This document shows positions 28,751 to 38,054 of a stretch of 64,000 nt of DNA, in pieces. The stretch comes from an uncultured Psychroserpens sp. (GTDB lineage: Bacteria > Bacteroidota > Bacteroidia > Flavobacteriales > Flavobacteriaceae), in NCBI RefSeq assembly GCF_947501425.1, contig NZ_CANMVN010000001.1:310001-374000 (forward strand), read 5' to 3'. Position 1 is the stretch's first letter. Every line of letters starts with the position of its first letter. The notes under the pieces are model-generated. The model was not told the origin of the DNA. It was given only the letters and a program-made list of their open reading frames with translations, and made no database searches. The translations under genes were made by a program, and so were the position numbers.

Positions 28751-28770
28751 TCAGGTATCGTAGAAAGAAG

Positions 28771-30546
28771 ATGAAAGCTTTAAAACACATAGTATTTTTA
28801 CTGGTTGTACTCACTACAAGCATGACATTTGCTCAAGTAAAATTTGAAGCTAAGGTTAGCAAGAAAAAATTAGGAATTAACGAGCGTTTGCGTATTGATT
28901 TCGTTATGAACAAAGATGGGGATAATTTTAATCCGCCAGACTTTGCCAATTTTACAGTTGTAGGCGGTCCTAACACCTCTGTAAGTAATTCCTGGCTTAA
29001 TGGTCAGCACTCATACACCAAAACCTATAGTTATTTTTTGTCACCTAAAAAAAGAGGAAAAATTAGAATCAACCAAGCTACTATAGAAATTGAAGGAGAG
29101 ATTTATAAAACTCAGGTTGTTAATGTTGAAGTGACCAAAGCGGTTAAACGACCAAATGATCCAGATAATGTTGAAGGTGTTGCCTCAGAAAGCATACATT
29201 TGGTGGCCGAGATCTCTAAAACTAATCCTTACATCAATGAGGCTATTACTGTAGTCTATAAGTTATATGTCTCTTCAAATACAGGTGTTAGTAATTGGAG
29301 AGAAATCGATAATCCGAGATACAATGATTTTTGGAGCCAGAAAATTGAAACCAAAGGATTGAAAATTCAAAATGGTAAATATAAAGGCGAAGATTATCGA
29401 TATGTTGTACTCCGAAAAACAGTGCTATATCCTCAGAAAACAGGAAAACTGGAAATAGAACCGCTTACGTTGGATATTACTGTAGAAGTCCCAACAAACA
29501 GACGGAATATATTTGGTGGACGTCATATGGCAGAAGTCAATAGAACGGTATCCGCAGGAAGTCGAGTTATCAATGTTAAACCTTTACCTGAAGCTGGAAA
29601 ACCAGAGGATTTTGCTGGTGCTGTAGGTGATTTTAAATTTAACGTAATCACCTCTAAAACCGAATTGAATGCTTCAGAATCTTTACAAGCTAGAGTTGAA
29701 GTGACTGGAAAAGGAAATTTAAACCTATTCCAATTACCAAAATTAACTGTGCCAAGCTCTCTTGAGGTTTATGAACCAGAGCACAACGAAAATATTAGAA
29801 CAAATCTTACAGGAATCCAAGGATCTATTTCAGATAATTATACTATTGTACCACAGTATAAAGGGAAATATCCAATACCGAGTATTTCATTTTCATATTT
29901 TGATCTCGAAACAGAAACGTATAAGCGAATTTCTTCGGGTGAAATAGTGATCGATGTCATTGAAGGACCTGTTAATACCTCCTCAGGTGATAATAATTTA
30001 GTAACAACAGAATCTAATGAAAAAGAAAAGGTTTTAAGTAGCGATCAATTTGCATTTATAAAAACTGATGCCAAATTAAAGCCCATTGCTTCAGAAAATT
30101 TCTTTAAATCCGCCAAGTTTTGGAGTTCATTATTATTGCCTTTACTGGCTATTCCATTAGCAATGGTATACCGTAAGAAGAAAGAAGAGCGTAGCGCAGA
30201 TGTCTTCGGAAATAAAATTAGGAAAGCCGATAAACTGGCAAGACGCTATCTAAGTGAAGCTAAAAAGGCATTAGGTGAAAAAGAAGCTTTTTATGTGGCT
30301 TTAGAAAAAGCATTTCATAATTATTTAAAGGCGAAGTTACATATTGAAACAACCGATTTCAGTAAAGAAAAAATAGAAAGTACCTTGTTAGAAAAGCAAG
30401 TCAATGACACCACAGTAAAAGAGTTTATAAGTATTTTGGAGCATTGTGAGCTAGCAAGGTATACACCAATTACCAACGTTGAGATGCAACAGGATTATGA
30501 TAAAGCAGCATCAGCAATAGCAATCATTGATAAAGAGATTAGATAG
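28771..30546 (+). CDS. batD: BatD: full-length oxygen tolerance protein
   Basis: 591 aa; AQVKFEAKVSKKKLGINERLRIDFVMNK, C-terminal TM WSSLLLPLLAIPLAMVYRKKKEE. Confidence 0.92.
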   Translation: MKALKHIVFLLVVLTTSMTFAQVKFEAKVSKKKLGINERLRIDFVMNKDGDNFNPPDFANFTVVGGPNTSVSNSWLNGQHSYTKTYSYFLSPKKRGKIRINQATIEIEGEIYKTQVVNVEVTKAVKRPNDPDNVEGVASESIHLVAEISKTNPYINEAITVVYKLYVSSNTGVSNWREIDNPRYNDFWSQKIETKGLKIQNGKYKGEDYRYVVLRKTVLYPQKTGKLEIEPLTLDITVEVPTNRRNIFGGRHMAEVNRTVSAGSRVINVKPLPEAGKPEDFAGAVGDFKFNVITSKTELNASESLQARVEVTGKGNLNLFQLPKLTVPSSLEVYEPEHNENIRTNLTGIQGSISDNYTIVPQYKGKYPIPSISFSYFDLETETYKRISSGEIVIDVIEGPVNTSSGDNNLVTTESNEKEKVLSSDQFAFIKTDAKLKPIASENFFKSAKFWSSLLLPLLAIPLAMVYRKKKEERSADVFGNKIRKADKLARRYLSEAKKALGEKEAFYVALEKAFHNYLKAKLHIETTDFSKEKIESTLLEKQVNDTTVKEFISILEHCELARYTPITNVEMQQDYDKAASAIAIIDKEIR

Positions 30547-31304
30547 TGATGAGATTAATGTACATACTGGTTTTTTTGTTGAGCACAATGTCTCATGCTC
30601 AAAATCAAACTATTTTTGAGCAAGCAAATGCATTATATAATCAAGCAAAATATACCGAAGCCCTAGAGAAGTATACATCCATTTTAGATTCGGGAGAACA
30701 CTCTGCCGAATTATATTTCAATATCGCAAATTCGCACTATAAGCTCAATCATATAGCACCAAGTATCTATTATTACGAAAAGGCCTTATTGTTAAAACCG
30801 AATGATAAGGATATAAAAAATAATATTGCTTATGCTAGAAACATGACTGTTGATGATATTGAAACACTACCTGAAGTAGGCTTTTCCAGATTAATCAAAA
30901 ATGTTACCAATACGATGAGTTTTGATAATTGGGCAAAATTATCTGTTGGTTTAATCATTGGGTTTGTCCTGTTATTTCTTCTATATTATTTTTCTCATAG
31001 CACTGCTAAAAAACGATTTGCTTTTGTGACAAGTTTGTCTTGTCTTTTCTTATCGTGTGTAGCTGTTGCCTTTGCTTTCCATAAATTTGAACTAGTAGAG
31101 AGGGATCAGCCTGCTATAGTTTTTGCTCAGGAGGCCCAAATTAAGAGTGAGCCAAATCTGCGAAGTCCAGAGTCATTTAAACTACATGAAGGGACTAAGG
31201 TTCAAATAATTGATACCGTTGATAATTGGAAAAAAATCAAGCTTTCAGACGGAAAAACAGGTTGGATTTTAAAAAATGACGTTAAAATGTTGAAGAATAT
31301 TTAA
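30546..31304 (+). CDS. batE: BatE: TPR plus SH3-like domain protein
   Basis: 252 aa; TPR AELYFNIANSHYKLNHIAPSIYYYEKALLLKPNDKDIKNNIAYA; SH3-like AQIKSEPNLRSPESFKLHEGTKVQIIDTVDNWKKIKLSDGKTGWI. Confidence 0.9.
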   Translation: MMRLMYILVFLLSTMSHAQNQTIFEQANALYNQAKYTEALEKYTSILDSGEHSAELYFNIANSHYKLNHIAPSIYYYEKALLLKPNDKDIKNNIAYARNMTVDDIETLPEVGFSRLIKNVTNTMSFDNWAKLSVGLIIGFVLLFLLYYFSHSTAKKRFAFVTSLSCLFLSCVAVAFAFHKFELVERDQPAIVFAQEAQIKSEPNLRSPESFKLHEGTKVQIIDTVDNWKKIKLSDGKTGWILKNDVKMLKNI

Positions 31305-31363
31305 ACATTATTTAACCAAATTATTAAAATCTAATTTTATATTTGTTTCTTTATGCTCTATTT

Positions 31364-31666
31364 ATGAGACGAAATTTAATAGTTATTTTTTTTTCAACCA
31401 TCTTTATGATGCTAATAGTAGCACCAGCAGTCATCATGGCTATTGATGAATCTATGGACATGTCCTGTCTTTATAATATTTCTGAAGAAGAGGAAGAAAA
31501 AGAAAGTGAAAAAAATAAAGAACTTGAGGTTTTTGTTGATTGTACAGGAGAAAATGAAGAAAGTTTTATCTCCACAAACAGGAACAAGTATCTAGTATAT
31601 GCTTTTAAAAATTATCCCAAGCCTCATCTTAATTTAATTTCCCCTCCTCCCGAATTCATTTCGTAA
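31364..31666 (+). CDS. Small membrane-anchored acidic protein, unknown function
   Basis: ATG at 31364 (MRRNLIVIFFSTIFMMLIVAPAVIMA); acidic EEEEEKESEKNKE; directly upstream of SulP gene. Confidence 0.65.
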   Translation: MRRNLIVIFFSTIFMMLIVAPAVIMAIDESMDMSCLYNISEEEEEKESEKNKELEVFVDCTGENEESFISTNRNKYLVYAFKNYPKPHLNLISPPPEFIS

Positions 31667-31751
31667 TTTTTACAAAAAACTGGACTCTATTGTCCTAACT
31701 AATTACCAAATTAGCTAACGAGTTTACTCTTTAGCCCAAATCAATACATAT

Positions 31752-33347
31752 ATGTTTAAAACTATTAAGAATGACTTACCAGCGAGTATAGTCGTATTTT
31801 TTGTCGCATTACCATTATGCCTTGGTATTGCACTAGCAAGTGGAGCGCCATTATTTTCAGGGCTTATTGCAGGAATTATTGGAGGAATTGTTGTTGGAAG
31901 TTTAAGTGGCTCCAAGATTGGAGTTAGTGGTCCTGCAGCAGGATTAGCCGCAATTGTATTAACTGCAATTGGAACACTTGGAGGCTTTCAAAACTTTTTA
32001 CTTGCTGTTGTTCTTGGAGGATTGATTCAGTTGATATTTGGCTTATTAAAGGCTGGTATTATTGGATATTACTTTCCGTCATCGGTTATCAAAGGAATGC
32101 TTACTGGAATTGGAATCATTATTATCTTAAAACAGATTCCTTATTTCTTCGGACTTGACAAAAATCCAGAAGGTGATTTTGCATTCTTGCAACTTGATGG
32201 AGAGAATACGTTCACCGAATTACTTAAAGCAATAAATGCATTAATAAGTGGAAACTTTGATAAAGGTGCAACACTTATTGCCCTTGTTGCACTTGGAATA
32301 CTCCTGCTTTGGAGCAATGTATTGAGTAAAAAAGGTAAGTTTTTTGAAGTTATCCAAGGACCATTAGTAGCGGTAGTTGTAGGTATTATATTCTATGTAT
32401 TGACAAAATCTAATGACGCACTAGCCCTTCAATCTTCACACTTGGTAAGTGTACCAGTGCCTGAAAACTTTGATTCGTTCATTGGACAATTTAGTTTTCC
32501 AAATTTTTCAGCCATTACTAACCCAGAGATTTGGGTTGTTGCATTTACTATTGCCTTAGTTGCTAGTCTAGAGACCTTACTTTGTGTTGAAGCCACAGAC
32601 AAATTAGATCCACATAAAAACGTGACACCAACTAACAGAGAATTGCTTGCTCAAGGTACTGGAAATATAATTTCTGGTTTGATTGGAGGTTTGCCAATTA
32701 CACAAGTAATTGTAAGAAGTTCGGCTAATATCCAGTCTGGAGGTCGTAGTAAAGCATCAGCTGTGATTCACGGATTTTTCTTATTGATCTCAGTGATTTT
32801 AATTCCAAAACTATTAAACATGATCCCATTATCTGTACTGGCAGCTGTATTATTTATAGTAGGATTTAAATTAGCTAAACCTTCATTGTTTAAAAAAATG
32901 TACGAACTAGGTTGGAAGCAATGGGTGCCTTTTACAATAACTGTGCTTGGTATAGTATTTACAGACTTACTCGTTGGAATTGGAATGGGATTAGCTGTAG
33001 GTATTGTGGTAATCTTAATAAAGAGCTACCAAAACTCTCACTTCTTACATATTGAAGATAAAAGTAACGGGAAACATAAAATAAAAATGACACTTGCTGA
33101 AGAGGTGACTTTTTTTAACAAAGGAGCCATTCTTAAGGAACTGGATAGTTTACCAAGAGATACCTATCTCGAGCTAGATGTTAGGAAAACAAGATATCTT
33201 GATAATGATATTATTGAAATACTTGATGATTTCGCAATTAAAGCTAAAGAGCGACATATTGATATTCAATTAGTCTCAGAACGCGGCACCGTTGAAAACC
33301 CAGAAAGTTTTATTGAGTTTTTCCGATTAAGACCAAAAACTGCTTGA
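31752..33347 (+). CDS. SulP-family anion (putative bicarbonate/sulfate) transporter with STAS-like tail
   Basis: 531 aa; LPASIVVFFVALPLCLGIALASGAPLFSGLIAGIIGGIVVG, GSKIGVSGPAAGLAAIV, SLETLLCVEATDKLDPHK, IIDGLIGGLPITQVIVRSSAN-like segment. Confidence 0.92.
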   Translation: MFKTIKNDLPASIVVFFVALPLCLGIALASGAPLFSGLIAGIIGGIVVGSLSGSKIGVSGPAAGLAAIVLTAIGTLGGFQNFLLAVVLGGLIQLIFGLLKAGIIGYYFPSSVIKGMLTGIGIIIILKQIPYFFGLDKNPEGDFAFLQLDGENTFTELLKAINALISGNFDKGATLIALVALGILLLWSNVLSKKGKFFEVIQGPLVAVVVGIIFYVLTKSNDALALQSSHLVSVPVPENFDSFIGQFSFPNFSAITNPEIWVVAFTIALVASLETLLCVEATDKLDPHKNVTPTNRELLAQGTGNIISGLIGGLPITQVIVRSSANIQSGGRSKASAVIHGFFLLISVILIPKLLNMIPLSVLAAVLFIVGFKLAKPSLFKKMYELGWKQWVPFTITVLGIVFTDLLVGIGMGLAVGIVVILIKSYQNSHFLHIEDKSNGKHKIKMTLAEEVTFFNKGAILKELDSLPRDTYLELDVRKTRYLDNDIIEILDDFAIKAKERHIDIQLVSERGTVENPESFIEFFRLRPKTA

Positions 33348-33360
33348 AAACAAAAACATT

Positions 33361-34185
33361 ATGAAAACTAATGCCAACACATATAAAATTCTAGTGCTTT
33401 CCGATTTAAAAAAATCGACAACCAACTTGCTTAAGAGTAGTATTAGTCTTGCTCAAATTATTAATGGAGACATCGATTTTTTCCATGTGAAAAAGCCAAC
33501 TGAAATTGTTGGGCAAGAAAGTCAACTGTCGGCTATTAGAACTATAAATAAATTGCATACTGCTACAACCAATGAAATTGAACAAATTATTACTCCAATT
33601 TCCGAAGCTTATAATATTCCTATAACGTATAAACATGCCTTCGGAAATGTGAAAAATGAGATTGGTGAATACATCAAGAAGACAAATCCTGATATCATTG
33701 TTCTCGGACAGCGAAAATCAAAACCACTTAGTTTCATAGGAGATAATATTTCAGATTTTGTAATAGCACAGCATGATGGTGTGATTATGATTGCAGCTGA
33801 TGATAAAACCCTAGAGCCTAATTCTGAACTCTCTCTTGGAGCACTCAATGGTATTGAGAAGTCTTTTAATATGGATTTTGCACATAGTTTAATTGAACAC
33901 AGCCAAAAACCATTAAAATCTTTCAAAATATATAAAGATTCAAGTGCATCGGAAACTCAAAAGGAAATCTTTGGAAAAAAAACCATCGAATATGCTTTTG
34001 ATCAAGGGAGTAACTCAATGAAAAGCTTGTCCAATTACTTATCAAAGAGTGATGTTAACTTGCTCTGTTTCAATAGAGCAACCAATGGACAAGATAGTCT
34101 GGCTAAATCTGAAGTTAAAAATGCCATAGATACACTTAATGTCTCACTGTTGATAACCAATGGGCAAAACCAAAGTTCGATTTAA
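33361..34185 (+). CDS. Universal stress protein-like protein
   Basis: 274 aa; YKILVLSDLKKSTTNLLKSSISLAQIINGDIDFFHV, GEYIKKTNPDIIVLGQRKSK; between two SulP genes. Confidence 0.7.
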   Translation: MKTNANTYKILVLSDLKKSTTNLLKSSISLAQIINGDIDFFHVKKPTEIVGQESQLSAIRTINKLHTATTNEIEQIITPISEAYNIPITYKHAFGNVKNEIGEYIKKTNPDIIVLGQRKSKPLSFIGDNISDFVIAQHDGVIMIAADDKTLEPNSELSLGALNGIEKSFNMDFAHSLIEHSQKPLKSFKIYKDSSASETQKEIFGKKTIEYAFDQGSNSMKSLSNYLSKSDVNLLCFNRATNGQDSLAKSEVKNAIDTLNVSLLITNGQNQSSI

Positions 34186-34303
34186 CAAGGTCTTTTAATT
34201 TAGATGTGATCAGAACTTCTTGTTAATTGAAGTTGAATGTCATTATTTTACTGTTTTTATAACTAAAAAGTCTTAATTTTAGATTGATCCTAACGAATCA
34301 AAT

Positions 34304-36166
34304 ATGAAGAACTTATTTTCCAATATCAAAGGTGACGCTTTTGGTGGTATTACAGCTGGTATCGTTGCATTACCATTAGCACTGGCTTTTGGTGTATCCT
34401 CTGGTCTGGGTCCAAGTGCAGGATTATATGGAGCAATCTTCATTAGTTTCTTTGCGGCACTTTTTGGTGGAACCAATACACAGATCTCAGGGCCAACGGC
34501 ACCAATGACAGCTGTAAGTATGGTTGTTATTGCAGGAATTGTTGCTGCTAATGATGGCAGTATAGATAAAGCACTTCCAGCCATCTTAACAGTATTCTTA
34601 TTAGCCGGATTGATACAAGTTGGTCTGGGAGTTTTAGGCTTTGGAAAATATATAAAGTACATTCCATATCCAGTTGTGTCTGGATTTATGACAGCCATTG
34701 GAGTGATTATATTAGTAACTCAGATACTTCCGTCTATTGGCTATTATCCAAAAGATGATCAGGAATTTGTGGAGAAGTTTAAGACCAAAGCTGAAGATGT
34801 TATCCTAAAGAACATTATCGATGCCGAGGCCAACGAAGGTATTCTAGTATTAGAAAATTTTAATGAAACCTACGCAAGAGCCAATCAAATTACCGAAGAT
34901 GATATTTTAAAAGAGGCCAGATCTATGGCTAAAAATGAAGGAAAAAAGACCTTGGGCGTCATTAAAATGCTTCCAAGAGCTCTTCAAAATATCAATTGGT
35001 TAGAGTTGGCTTTAGCATTGTCAACCATTTTTATTGTTTACGGTTTTAAGCGAATTACTACTAAAATTCCGAGTGCATTAGTTGCCTTAGCAGTAGTCTC
35101 AGGTGTTGCGTATGGATTTGGTTTAGATTATAAACCCATAGAACAAATCCCAACAGGGTTTCCAATGCCTCAACTTGAGATGTTCACTGGTTTTAATTTT
35201 GCCACTATTTCACCTTATATTTTTACAGCAATAACTTTGGCGTTGTTAGGAGCCATAGATTCTTTATTAACCAGTGTCGTTGCAGATAATATGACTAAAA
35301 CCAAGCACAAACCTAATAAGGAATTAGTAGGACAAGGGATTGGTAATAGTATTGGTGCTATTTTTGGAGGTATTCCTGGAGCAGGAGCAACTATCAGAAC
35401 TGTAGTAAATATCAATGCAGGAGGTAAGACCAAATTATCAGGTATGATTGCTGGTGTAATGCTATTGTTTATTTTATTGGCTTTAGGGCCTGTAGCCTCT
35501 AAAATTCCTGCTGCTGTGTTAGCTGGAATATTAATTACTGTTGGTATAGGCGTCATGGATTATAAAGGCTTAAAAGCAATTCCTGCATTACCAAAAGACA
35601 TTAAAATAGGGCCTGTAAAGTTTAGTTCAGAAGTATTAATCATGCTCGTAGTATTAGTCCTGTCAACGTTTTGGGACCTTGTTTATGCTGTTGGTATTGG
35701 TTTAGTCATTGCCTCACTAATGTTTATGAAAAAGATTGGAGATCTAACTGCTAAGCGGTCTGATGTAAAACCCCTCAAAGAAGAAGCGTGGCCTGATGAA
35801 TCCGGATTTCCTATGAGCTTAAAAGAAGAAGTTTTTATAAAGCATATCAAAGGACCATTATTTTTTGGATCAACATCAGAATTTCAACAATTAGCCAAAC
35901 AGATTCCTGATACAGCAAAAACGGTTGTGATTCGTTTAGGTAGAATGCAATATATGGATCAATCAGGATTGTATGCGATGGAAGATGTACTGGTAGATCT
36001 CAGAAAACAAAACATGAATGTTTTAATGGTTGATCTATTAAAACAACCAAGATATATGATGGAACGAATTGATATCATTCCGGATTTGATACCAAAAGAG
36101 CACATTTTTAAAAACTTTGATTCCTGTTTAAAATGGATCAAATCAAATGTTGAAGATGAATATTAA
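34304..36166 (+). CDS. SulP-family anion transporter with STAS domain
   Basis: 620 aa; GGITAGIVALPLALAFGVSSGLGPSAGLYGAIF, ISGPTAPMTAVSMV, SLLTSVVADNMTKTKHKPNKELVGQGIGN, STAS VIRLGRMQYMDQSGLYAMEDVL. Confidence 0.93.
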   Translation: MKNLFSNIKGDAFGGITAGIVALPLALAFGVSSGLGPSAGLYGAIFISFFAALFGGTNTQISGPTAPMTAVSMVVIAGIVAANDGSIDKALPAILTVFLLAGLIQVGLGVLGFGKYIKYIPYPVVSGFMTAIGVIILVTQILPSIGYYPKDDQEFVEKFKTKAEDVILKNIIDAEANEGILVLENFNETYARANQITEDDILKEARSMAKNEGKKTLGVIKMLPRALQNINWLELALALSTIFIVYGFKRITTKIPSALVALAVVSGVAYGFGLDYKPIEQIPTGFPMPQLEMFTGFNFATISPYIFTAITLALLGAIDSLLTSVVADNMTKTKHKPNKELVGQGIGNSIGAIFGGIPGAGATIRTVVNINAGGKTKLSGMIAGVMLLFILLALGPVASKIPAAVLAGILITVGIGVMDYKGLKAIPALPKDIKIGPVKFSSEVLIMLVVLVLSTFWDLVYAVGIGLVIASLMFMKKIGDLTAKRSDVKPLKEEAWPDESGFPMSLKEEVFIKHIKGPLFFGSTSEFQQLAKQIPDTAKTVVIRLGRMQYMDQSGLYAMEDVLVDLRKQNMNVLMVDLLKQPRYMMERIDIIPDLIPKEHIFKNFDSCLKWIKSNVEDEY

Positions 36167-36199
36167 TAACACTCATAAGAGAATAAAAAGAAACACAAT

Positions 36200-36829
36200 A
36201 TGAAAAATACAGCAATTACTAAAGAAGTACAAGGCGCATTTACACCAGATGGTGTATTGCAAGATCTTTTAGAAGGAAATAATCGTTTTGTTAACGGCAA
36301 TACAGAAGCAACTGATAACTCTGCATTAGTCAACCAAACCACTACAGGGCAATATCCAAAAGCTGTAGTGTTGTCGTGTATTGATTCACGTGTACCTGTT
36401 GAAACAGTTTTAGATCAGGCTATTGGTGACATTTTTGTAGCCAGAGTTGCTGGTAACTTCGAAAATGTAGACATTTTAGGAAGTTTAGAATACTCTTGCA
36501 ATGTTGCGGGAAGCAAACTGATACTCGTACTGGGTCATGAGAGTTGTGGCGCAGTAAAAGCAGCTTGTGATGGAGTTGAACTTGGAAATATTACAGCGAT
36601 GCTGGATAATATTATGCCTGCGGTAAAAAAATCTGCAGTTGAAGTAGAAGGCGAAGCTAACTCATCTAATAAGGCTTTTGTAGCTAAGACTGTCGAAAAT
36701 AACGTACGATTAACGATAGAACGTATTCGTGAGAAAAGTCAGATATTAACCGAAATGGAAGATAATGGTGAAATCAAAATCGTTGGAGGCGTGTATAGTC
36801 TGCATACTGGAAAAGTGAATATGTTATAA
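36200..36829 (+). CDS. Beta-class carbonic anhydrase
   Basis: 209 aa; VVLSCIDSRVPVETVLDQAIGDIFVARVAGN, LILVLGHESCGAVKAA (Zn ligands C, H, C). Confidence 0.95.
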   Translation: MKNTAITKEVQGAFTPDGVLQDLLEGNNRFVNGNTEATDNSALVNQTTTGQYPKAVVLSCIDSRVPVETVLDQAIGDIFVARVAGNFENVDILGSLEYSCNVAGSKLILVLGHESCGAVKAACDGVELGNITAMLDNIMPAVKKSAVEVEGEANSSNKAFVAKTVENNVRLTIERIREKSQILTEMEDNGEIKIVGGVYSLHTGKVNML

Positions 36830-36853
36830 TAGATTATTCATAATAGTAAAACA

Positions 36854-36884
36854 AACTGTCTACAGCTTAGTAGGCAGTTTTTTT
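36854..36884. terminator. Bidirectional-type terminator between carbonic anhydrase and cvpA
   Basis: AACTGTCTAC-AGCTTA-GTAGGCAGTTTTTTT. Confidence 0.7.
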
Positions 36885-37410
36885 ATGCCTCAGTAGTGTT
36901 GTCTTCAGTCTCATCTGGATCTTCCTTCCCTTTGTTCAAAATACTAGGGAAAATCATAGGTGCTAAACTTTTAACAGGCTCATAAAGAATTGAGTCTTCC
37001 AGGTCCTCTTCATCAGCAAAAGGAATCGTATTATTCATATTATCAAATACAATAAGCAATACACTTAAGATCAATCCTATCTTTAAAGCACCAAACACAC
37101 CACCCAACAGTTTATTTAGAATGCCCAAAGCCGCAAAGTCAGCCAATTTAGTCAAGGCTTTTCCAGCAAGAGCAATGATTAAAACAATAATGACGAAGGT
37201 GATTGCAAAAGCTACAATATTGATATATTTTTCATCCCAGTCGAGACGACTATCCAAAAATTCTGCAGCAAAATTACTAAAGTGAATTGCGCCATAAACA
37301 CCAGCAACCAATGCCACTAAAGAAGCAACTTCTACAAAAAGCCCTTTCATAAAACCTCTGATCAGGCCAAACAATAAAAGTGCGCCTAAAATAATATCAA
37401 TTAAAGCCAT
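36883..37410 (-). CDS. CvpA family membrane protein
   Basis: 175 aa; MALIDIILGALLLFGLIRGFMKGLFVEVASLVALVAGVYGAI. Confidence 0.88.
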   Translation of the reverse strand: MALIDIILGALLLFGLIRGFMKGLFVEVASLVALVAGVYGAIHFSNFAAEFLDSRLDWDEKYINIVAFAITFVIIVLIIALAGKALTKLADFAALGILNKLLGGVFGALKIGLILSVLLIVFDNMNNTIPFADEEDLEDSILYEPVKSLAPMIFPSILNKGKEDPDETEDNTTEA

Positions 37411-37522
37411 AGTTTAGTCAGTTTTAGCAAACGTACACAAATTTTCTCATTTTAAAATAATAACGCATAACATGAACTTATAGTTTATTAACTTTACAAA
37501 CTAATTTTTTTGAATAGATATA

Positions 37523-37879
37523 ATGGCAAGAGACGAATTATTAAAACAACGTTGGGAACTTATTGTAGAGCGCCTTTCAGCAAAATTTTCTGATGGCGAC
37601 CCGTTAGATCTTGACGCTATTATTTATCTCATTGGTGTACAAGAATTAGGACAATTAGACCGAAGATTCAAAAAAGATCACAAGCTGGATCTGATGCATA
37701 TTGCTATATGCAAACTATTGACACCCTATGGATTTTACGAGTTTGATTATGTTGATGAAGATGGTTGGCCGCATTATAAAGTAAAAGAAGAATTACCACA
37801 CTTAAAAGCAGGCGAACAAAGCATCCTCATGAAAGATGCTATTGTCAACTATTTCTTAGAAACCGAATTTATAGATTAG
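37523..37879 (+). CDS. Conserved hypothetical protein
   Basis: 118 aa compact ORF, good start context, appears single-domain; family not named. Confidence 0.75.
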   Translation: MARDELLKQRWELIVERLSAKFSDGDPLDLDAIIYLIGVQELGQLDRRFKKDHKLDLMHIAICKLLTPYGFYEFDYVDEDGWPHYKVKEELPHLKAGEQSILMKDAIVNYFLETEFID

Positions 37880-37883
37880 TTGT

Positions 37884-38010
37884 TTTGGCGTTTCCTCGTA
37901 CGCTCAACGAAGTGTTTCGCGAAGTAGAGGTCAGGCTCTCGGTAGTCGCTTTCTCCATAGTTCTGTAAACTAAGGAGAAGAGCTCCAACAAAACCTCGAT
38001 CCTTAACGCA
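37884..38010. repeat. Putative interspersed/structured intergenic element upstream of pheS
   Basis: Locally GC-richer block TTGGCGTTTCCTC...GAGGTCAGGCTCTCGGTAGTCGCTTTCTCC...GGAGAAGAGCTCC...CGATCCTTAACGCA; complementary ends GCGTT/AACGC and internal TTCTCC/GGAGAA. Confidence 0.5.
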
Positions 38011-38027
38011 TATCTCGATAAAATTCA

Positions 38028-38035
38028 TAAATTTG
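38028..38035 (+). promoter_or_regulatory. Bacteroidetes-type -7 element (TAnnTTTG) ahead of pheS
   Basis: TAAATTTG 20 bp upstream of pheS ATG. Confidence 0.5.
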
Positions 38036-38054
38036 CGGTTCATTTTCAGGTATT

